A stretch of 27,369 nucleotides of DNA, from IMG/VR virus record IMGVR_UViG_3300005086_000009, positions 1 to 27,369 of that record. One strand, 5' to 3'. This DNA is from a virus. Under the pieces are notes generated by a model. It ran no database searches. It was not told where the DNA came from and was given only the letters and a program-made list of their open reading frames with translations. Shown one piece after another: positions 23,601 through 27,369 of this stretch (the stretch's first letter is position 1; every line of letters starts with the position of its first letter). The position numbers and the translations under genes were made by a program.

Positions 23601-24543
23601 CGGCTACCGCGTCCGGGTGCTCTCCGGCCAGACCAGGAACTGGAACAAGGGCGCGGACTACCCGTCTCCCGGCGCGATCCTGACGGAACGCAACATCTCC
23701 ATCGAGAGCCTTGGGGCGTCCGTGACCACGATCATGGTCCGGCCGGTGGACGTGGCCGGGATCCTTTCCGCGGCCACGTCGTTCCTCGTGCTCAACCTCG
23801 GGGAGTACAGCCCGGACAACCTCGTGCTGGCGGACGACATCAAGGCGGCCGGTTTCCCCGGAACGATTACCCGCGCCGCCATCGACGAGGACGGCAACCT
23901 GACCGCCGACGATACCGGCGAGGTCTACCTGCCGGACGACGACGCGCTCTACCTGCCGCAGTCCACGGCGGCGTACCTGCCGCTGAACTACGAGGATGCC
24001 GAGTACGAGTTCTCCTACGTCCCCGACGGCGAGGCCGTCCCGGGCGTCCTGTATCTTTCCTCGAAGATCTCCGGCGACGGATGGATGATCGAATACCGCA
24101 GGCGGGGCGGCGATGAAAGCTACCTCGACCACGACGACATCGCGTACCTGCCGAACGACGGCCAGGCGTACCTGGGCGGCCCCTCGCCCTGGGCCAGCAT
24201 GCCGGGCGGCGGCGTGGACGTCGGGCGCGAGGCCCTGGACTTCCGGATCTCGATCGATTCCGGCAGCCGCCAGGGCGTCATCTCCGGACTGTCCGTGAAC
24301 CTCGACGTGCCGGACATCGTGGAATCGTTCGACGACGTGGTCATCACGGCGGCCGGAACCAGGCTGCCGATCACCAAGACGTACCGGGCCATCGACTACA
24401 TCGGCTCGATCACCCTCCAGGACGACGGGTTCGATGCGACCGGCGTCCGCGTGCTGGACAAGGATCCCGACCTGGGACCCACGCTTGCCGCCGTTGGGGC
24501 CGCGCAGGCGACCATCGACATTTTCAACATGAAGGGGCATTGA
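20659..24543 (+). CDS. Tail tip / host specificity protein with gpI-like N-terminus and gpJ-like body
   Basis: A 1294-residue protein that likely forms the central tail tip and recognises the host. The start is ATG 20659 inside the NlpC gene, with GAGGGT nearby. Residues 1-95 look like the small tail-assembly protein I, ending in a six-glycine run (95-99 region) followed by hydrophobic segments at about 103-125 and 145-168. The J-like part begins near SPTYSITGARNSANLYGYVPLVLG at 186-209 and includes the tip core. A fibronectin type III-like section lies at about 835-960. Near 1090-1175 there are repeated tyrosine-leucine-proline elements (VYLP, LYLP, AYLP, AYLP, AYLG). I and J are separate genes in lambda, so this is a fusion or a longer relative. 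Receptor unknown. Confidence 0.85.
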   Translation: MSMRADQTVAVMGRRFDSTRPVFFEAMAGTTLETVVEEAVGRLRRDRVYTPAQARSLLRYARCRVDGVEIPRKRWAETRPVPGVRIEVLRTVRGGGGGGKSPVGMIAAIAVMAVASYAAPAILGALGGVEAGFVGPLAAGQFYISSWMTAAVTGGLMMVGSYVTGALFGQAAPSIGSSTYDAGSESPTYSITGARNSANLYGYVPLVLGTHRHTPPLGAKSWTVWEGEDQFFNMLVVWGHKDIVVSDFRIDETSLDEFTDVTHEFHQATTGDDLTLFAKSYNESSVGAALTESGGWVTRTVGEAEELSFDIAFDRGLTTINSSSGARGDRTVEFEAQYRAVGTATWIDSGLGTFSVTRAQTKEFVSTFRIEDLDLDTYEVRIRRVTEDSDSQYVYDTAKWSVARAVLNKPAFNTPIPICVSELRIKANDQLSGYVDDFNALCSSNLPSWDGTGWETVAETANPADQMRYLLTTRSGMAKPYTETKMDDTTLAELAEWCAAQGHEFNYVCDSETRVWERLTQILSAGRAAVTTDVDGLWGATIDQPGKTIKQLFTPRNSWGCKIKRGFMELPHALRVSYVDEDDDYETKEGFVYADGYDENNAVDIVSWDYPGVTNWAAIWKMGRRHLAKILHRQLGITLSTDWEWLAAHRGALVGVASDVLMNVFGSARILRLLFDIGEDALAEMGDEIPDSWIVFDNGEVLVGRAEDIPLGEDDEPLVPAGVQIDDTVIFSDPAPARYGIAIRDNTSRLTTYEIAPEYGEENDVLRFSYVITSKPSPQLGALCSVSILGEEYDEYLVSAITPGENLTAELTLIPSAMDEIEASVSGEIPAYAPPVRLDVTRGRSVPTPSITLVRSDEGVLVRGADGTLVSRIQVSYSIGPGSAAVDSVQAQFRPAGETAWTSAPSVIAGDPVIITGVEDGSVYDVRIRARNFTTGVASAWATVAGHTVVGKTTPPPNLDGLYRQGNKVCWLYDNPPLDLAGYRVRVLSGQTRNWNKGADYPSPGAILTERNISIESLGASVTTIMVRPVDVAGILSAATSFLVLNLGEYSPDNLVLADDIKAAGFPGTITRAAIDEDGNLTADDTGEVYLPDDDALYLPQSTAAYLPLNYEDAEYEFSYVPDGEAVPGVLYLSSKISGDGWMIEYRRRGGDESYLDHDDIAYLPNDGQAYLGGPSPWASMPGGGVDVGREALDFRISIDSGSRQGVISGLSVNLDVPDIVESFDDVVITAAGTRLPITKTYRAIDYIGSITLQDDGFDATGVRVLDKDPDLGPTLAAVGAAQATIDIFNMKGH

Positions 24544-24544
24544 T

Positions 24545-25093
24545 ATGACTCTCCCTGATTCCGGCATTTTCACCGACACCTCCACCACCAACGGCCAGGC
24601 CAAGCAGGCGCAGGACGACATCCTGGAGGAGGTGCGCACCATCAAGACGGGATCCGCCGGCGCGCTGCAGGCATCCAACAACCTCGCGGACGTGGCCGAC
24701 GCGCCGACCGCGCTCGGCAACCTGGGCGGGGAACCGGCGGATGCGGACATCCTCAAGGCGGACACCGCCGACATGCTGCAGGCCGTGTACGGCGACGAGG
24801 CCCAGACGTACACGGGAACCGATCTGTCCGGCCTGACCGTCACCCGCAACCACATCTCGTGGACACTGACGGCATCGAGCGCCTTTTCCGCGAACTTCAC
24901 CCTTCCGTCGGGATGGACCGGGACGCTGGTGTTCCACGTCTATCCGGACGGCAACGATCTGGCCTTGTCCACCTCCTTCAAGTCGGTCGACGCCTATTCC
25001 GATCCGGACGCGGCGGCGGGAGAGATCCGCATCGTGGTCGAGGTGTTCAACTCGCGCATGACCATCGTGTCCCTGCAGAACGTGGCGGCATAG
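24545..25093 (+). CDS. Tail fibre-type structural protein
   Basis: A 182-residue protein starting one base after the tip protein stop, at ATG 24545, with AAGGGG at 24532-24537. The stretch GALQASNNLADVADAPTALGNLGG near residues 38-61 is a motif common in phage tail fibres (ASNNLxDLxDxxTAxxNLG). Residues about 80-180 form a beta-rich ending (TWTLTASSAFSANFTLPSGW, then TMTIVSLQNV-like strands) that could be a trimeric head or shaft cap. It probably attaches to the tip protein and adds to adsorption or baseplate stability. It is short for a full fibre and lacks an obvious receptor-binding motif. Confidence 0.68.
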   Translation: MTLPDSGIFTDTSTTNGQAKQAQDDILEEVRTIKTGSAGALQASNNLADVADAPTALGNLGGEPADADILKADTADMLQAVYGDEAQTYTGTDLSGLTVTRNHISWTLTASSAFSANFTLPSGWTGTLVFHVYPDGNDLALSTSFKSVDAYSDPDAAAGEIRIVVEVFNSRMTIVSLQNVAA

Positions 25094-25104
25094 GGGCGTC
25101 CCGC

Positions 25105-25866
25105 ATGGGTTGGTACGACGGCAGCAAGAAACAGCAGCTGATCAAGGAGCGCGGCTACACCATGGCCGACGCCGCTGTCCGGTTCTGGCCGAACAGCGTG
25201 CAGCTCAACTCGGCCGCGAAGGATGTCTTCCGCCTGTCGTACCTGCTCTTCGTCGATGTCTATGTCGCTGAAAAAGCCCTGCTGTTGCGGTTCCGCCAGG
25301 ACGAAGGGGAAGACTCGTATCTGGTTCATCACGGGACCAAAGGGGTTCTGCAGGTCTGTTGTTCGAGCTTCACCTCGAAGCAGGCGAAAGCCATGCGGCG
25401 CTGGCACGACGTGGACGAAGCCATGGACGTGGACTACGGGGCCATCGCCTATTTCGACGAGCCCCTGGATCTCGACGGGGTGTCCCTGTCCGGCGAGGTC
25501 CTGGAATGCGACGGGTACTCCTTCCGCCTGATCCGGAAGCAACAGAAGGTCGTCACCTCCCGGCCCAAGGCAAAGTTCTGCAAGGCCAGGATCCGCTTCA
25601 ACGCGGCGGCCCTGGACATGATCGACAGGCTCTCGTTCAACGAAAACTTCTACGTCTTCATCGAACGGGACAAGGTCATCCTGCAGTTCACGCCGGAGTG
25701 GGACCGGTCCACGTGGACCATCACCAGGGACGCAAGGAAGAAGAGCGGCCTCTTTACCTGCACCCAGCTCATGAAGATCCGCAATTTCAGGGACGGCGAC
25801 TTCCTCATCAGGAAATCGCAGGACGCCCCGAACGCGATAGAAATACTGTTGGACCAACCTCTTTAA
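25105..25866 (+). CDS. Unknown protein with two related halves
   Basis: Not recognised. 253 residues from ATG 25105; SD is weak (GGGGC before the start), so coupling to the previous gene is likely. The protein appears to hold two versions of one module. In half one (about residues 18-75) VRFWPN, then YVAEKALLLRF, SYLV and GVLQVCCSSF are found in that order. In half two (about residues 157-220) the equivalents are IRFNAA, FIERDKVILQF, TWTI and GLFTCTQLM. The order and spacing match, with beta-strand-type residues. No membrane segment, signal peptide or enzyme motif. Its position between fibre gene and the paired genes suggests an accessory virion or lysogeny function. The duplication is my observation by eye. 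Confidence 0.72.
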   Translation: MGWYDGSKKQQLIKERGYTMADAAVRFWPNSVQLNSAAKDVFRLSYLLFVDVYVAEKALLLRFRQDEGEDSYLVHHGTKGVLQVCCSSFTSKQAKAMRRWHDVDEAMDVDYGAIAYFDEPLDLDGVSLSGEVLECDGYSFRLIRKQQKVVTSRPKAKFCKARIRFNAAALDMIDRLSFNENFYVFIERDKVILQFTPEWDRSTWTITRDARKKSGLFTCTQLMKIRNFRDGDFLIRKSQDAPNAIEILLDQPL

Positions 25867-25876
25867 AGGAGCGGCA

Positions 25877-26137
25877 ATGTACATTTACCCCGATGGGAGC
25901 TTTCACGCGGATCTTCCGCCTGTCGTTACCCAGAACGGCATCAGGCGGGGCGGCGACAGCCTGACCCCGGAAGAGTGGGACAAGCTCGGATACAACAAGG
26001 TCGAGATGCTCAAGCGCGAGCCGTTCACCACGTATCGAACCCAGTACGTCAAGGGCAAGGACTGCGTGTACCGGGAGAAGATCGTCAGCAAGGTCAGGAA
26101 GGAAGAACCCCTGTTCGATGGAGGATACGATGTTTAG
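25877..26137 (+). CDS. Small unknown protein, paralogue of the next gene's N-terminus
   Basis: An 86-residue protein from ATG 25877, with AAAGGAG at 25865-25871. It starts MYIYPDGSFHADLPPVVTQN and has SLTPEEWDKLGYNKVE and KREPFTTYRT motifs, which match the first 65 residues of the following gene (FRYPDGTFKVSSP, SLTREQWDEIGYNEAT and KREPFTTSRT). It lacks the C-terminal half of that protein. The pair is likely a tandem duplication. Function is unknown; a tail fibre-assembly or adaptor role is possible because such genes lie right after fibre genes. The stop overlaps the next gene's start by 8 bases. Confidence 0.75.
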   Translation: MYIYPDGSFHADLPPVVTQNGIRRGGDSLTPEEWDKLGYNKVEMLKREPFTTYRTQYVKGKDCVYREKIVSKVRKEEPLFDGGYDV

Positions 26138-26786
26138 ATATCCGGACGGAACTTTCAAGGTCAGCTCTCCGGCCAAGGTCGAATACCAGGGCTACAACCG
26201 CAGGTTTCACAGCCTCACCCGCGAGCAGTGGGACGAGATCGGCTACAACGAGGCCACCCCGGTCAAGCGCGAGCCGTTCACCACGTCCCGGACCACGTGG
26301 GACAAGGGCGAGGACCTGATCTACCGCGAGACGGTCGTGGAATCCGTGGTGGACGAGGCGGCCAAGTACGAAAACCTGAAGGCGACCAGACAGCGGGAGA
26401 TCACCACAGGGGCGGACACCTTCCTCGCGGCCATGGCGCCGGAGTACGGGCCGGTCGTCCGCGAGACCTGGGAGACGCAGATCGCGGAGGCCGAGGCCGT
26501 CCTGGCCGGGACGCTCTCCGAGGCCGAGGCCGTGAACCTGGCCGCCATGGTGGCCAAGCGGGTCGAAGCAGGCGGCCAGGAGCTGACCGTCACCGAACAG
26601 GCGCAGCGCGTCCACGACAACCGGGTCGCCTGGGCGACGGCGAGCCACGGCGTGGTCGGCCTCCAGAACGGCTACCAGGACCGGCTCGACGCGGCCGTGG
26701 CCATGGTGGAAGGTGAAGACGTGACCGAGCCGGATTACGCCGGGGCGATCGCCGCCATCGAGGCGCTGGAGGTGGTGTATGGCTAG
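26130..26786 (+). CDS. Unknown protein with YPDG module and helical C-terminus
   Basis: A 218-residue protein; ATG 26130 is chosen because GGAGG at 26120-26124 lies 5 bases upstream. An in-frame ATG at 26118 has no SD. Residues 1-65 repeat the previous protein's module (YPDGTF, REQWDEIGYNE, KREPFTTSRTTW, IYRETVVESV). The rest is predicted helical and acidic: ATRQREITTGADTFLAAM near 74, then ETQIAEAEAVLAGTLSEAEA near 107 and QDRLDAAVAMVEGEDV near 188. This outline is like that of phage tail fibre-assembly or DUF4376-like proteins, where a small head is followed by a helical tail that binds fibres. That match is by general look only. Confidence 0.72.
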   Translation: MFRYPDGTFKVSSPAKVEYQGYNRRFHSLTREQWDEIGYNEATPVKREPFTTSRTTWDKGEDLIYRETVVESVVDEAAKYENLKATRQREITTGADTFLAAMAPEYGPVVRETWETQIAEAEAVLAGTLSEAEAVNLAAMVAKRVEAGGQELTVTEQAQRVHDNRVAWATASHGVVGLQNGYQDRLDAAVAMVEGEDVTEPDYAGAIAAIEALEVVYG

Positions 26787-27147
26787 ATACGACTTCACCG
26801 CCCAGCTGCCCGGCGCTGCGTTCCAGAGCGACGGCTGCTCGGGCGGCCTGTCCGAGTGGTGGAAGCGGCTGTTCCACAGCGAGACGCCCATTGAGCCGTG
26901 CTGTTTCGACCACGACGTGGAGTACCATTTCGGCTCCGGGCCCGATGCCTCCGCCTGGGAAAACTTCCGCGAGCGGACTGGTGCGGACTGGCGGTTCTTC
27001 GTGTGCAGCCTGCGCCGTCCCGGATTGACCGCCAAGCTGCTGGCTCCGGTCGTGTTCATCGCGGTCCGGATCGGCGGCGGCCGGTACTGGCACCGGAGCT
27101 ATAGCTGGGGGTTCGGATGGAAGGTTGAAGGACTGCGGAAGGGTTGA
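26779..27147 (+). CDS. Phospholipase A2-like small protein
   Basis: A 122-residue protein starting at ATG 26779, overlapping the previous stop by 8 bases, with GGAGGTGG just upstream. It has a SDGCSGG loop at residues 17-23 and CCFDHDVEYHFG at 41-52, where His45 and Asp46 form the HD pair of phospholipase A2-like folds and the glycine-rich loop could hold calcium. Then ADWRFFVCSL follows with a further cysteine, and a mildly hydrophobic APVVFIAVRIGGG. Similar small PLA2-like proteins occur at the ends of phage tail operons; a lipid-cutting role in entry or release is plausible. The canonical CCxxHDxCY is altered at the later cysteine (VEY), so activity is uncertain. The last gene of the operon; a terminator follows. 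Confidence 0.55.
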   Translation: MARYDFTAQLPGAAFQSDGCSGGLSEWWKRLFHSETPIEPCCFDHDVEYHFGSGPDASAWENFRERTGADWRFFVCSLRRPGLTAKLLAPVVFIAVRIGGGRYWHRSYSWGFGWKVEGLRKG

Positions 27148-27245
27148 GCAGCTGGGCCGAGCGGGAAACTGATCCTGCGTCTGCAAGCTTTTTTACTTTC
27201 GATTTCCTTCTTGTTTCATTTATTTCCTTTGTTTCCTTTGCCTTG

Positions 27246-27337
27246 AGAGTTGTCAGCCCTCGTCATGGGTGGGCGGTCGCCTTGACCGGGGCCGCCCTTT
27301 CCGGCGGGGGGGGGCGCCGACCCTTGCTGACAACTCT
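27246..27337. repeat. Long-range inverted repeat around terminator
   Basis: AGAGTTGTCAG (27246-27256) is perfectly complementary to CTGACAACTCT (27327-27337), with 70 bases between. The arms enclose the intrinsic terminator and the G9 tract. It could extend the RNA structure at the 3' end of the late message or mark a small inserted element. Confidence 0.6.
27271..27300 (+). terminator. Rho-independent terminator of the late operon
   Basis: GGGCGGTC (27271-27278) pairs with GGCCGCCC (27290-27297), one pair being U-G, around an 11-base loop, and TTT follows at 27298-27300. The T-run is short, so strength is moderate. It lies 124 bases after the last gene's stop, in otherwise non-coding sequence that also holds a pyrimidine-rich tract at 27187-27243. 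Confidence 0.55.
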
Positions 27338-27369
27338 TTAGATCCTTTACTTGGGGATGATGTAATTAC

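Noticed and set aside
21094-24900. Very long minus-strand open frame (1268 codons) opposite the tip protein
   Set aside because: It is a shadow of a GC-rich plus-strand gene: product is Gly/Arg/Val/His-rich with no motif, no SD, and the plus strand has an excellent tail-tip protein. The same applies to minus-strand frames at 16894-19827, 13622-16342, 8611-10071 and 6744-8720.
27306-27314. G9 homopolymer as a phase-variation switch
   Set aside because: It lies in non-coding sequence after the terminator with no gene start nearby that slippage could switch.
27144-27341. Plus-strand open frame of 65 codons at the right end
   Set aside because: It runs across the pyrimidine tract, terminator stem and G9 tract, has no good SD of its own and shows low-complexity composition.
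1-27369. CRISPR arrays, tRNA genes, insertion sequences, integrase or repressor
   Set aside because: None seen. Repeats present are short iteron-type arrays, and no frame shows recombinase, transposase or repressor motifs.

Overview
The window is about 27 kb of high-GC DNA carrying the replication and virion-assembly half of a lambda-like siphovirus, almost certainly an integrated prophage. Nearly every gene lies on the plus strand with short overlaps and good Shine-Dalgarno (SD) sites. The host is probably a GC-rich proteobacterium. The gene style (split P4-type replication genes, DUF5675 lysis gene, GC-rich codons) recalls prophages of Desulfovibrio and Pseudodesulfovibrio, but that is an impression from memory, not a measurement. 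No integrase, repressor, host gene or tRNA is visible, so the prophage limits lie outside the window or cannot be seen in it.

Layout: (1) 225-4059, replication: a P4/D5-type helicase, a 275-bp gap that looks like a replication origin, a zinc-ribbon/Toprim primase and a small unknown protein. (2) 4052-6747, packaging: terminase small subunit, GpA-type large subunit and a small helix-turn-helix protein. (3) 6748-6885, a dense regulatory gap with phased CATTTC repeats and a hairpin that hides the SD of the next gene. (4) 6886-11802, head: gpW-like connector, portal, S49 protease with a nested scaffold, decoration protein, major capsid and a small head protein. (5) 11893-13164, lysis: two holin-like membrane proteins around a DUF5675 protein, placed inside the morphogenesis operon. 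(6) 13161-16686, connectors, tail tube and tail chaperones G/GT with a canonical -1 slippery heptamer. (7) 16661-16879, one antisense membrane-protein gene. (8) 16927-24543, tail: tape measure, gpM-like, DUF1833 (gpL-like), NlpC/P60 (gpK-like), and a 1294-aa tip protein that fuses gpI-like and gpJ-like parts. (9) 24545-27147, fibre and accessory genes, with two tandem paralogues, an internally duplicated unknown and a phospholipase A2-like protein. (10) 27148-27369, non-coding, with a terminator inside a long inverted repeat.

The helicase and primase would act at the origin between their genes. The terminase would package DNA into a prohead built from portal, protease, scaffold, decoration and capsid proteins. 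The connectors join it to a tail whose length is set by the tape measure with help from G/GT. The holins and DUF5675 protein would release the particles.

Best leads: the inverted arrays of GGAC-type iterons around a 75% A+T core at 2061-2319, the SD-masking hairpin at 6845-6880 beside the CATTTC array, the A_AAA_AAC frameshift site at 16318-16324, and the antisense membrane-protein gene at 16661-16879. Bases 1-224 hold no gene I can support.
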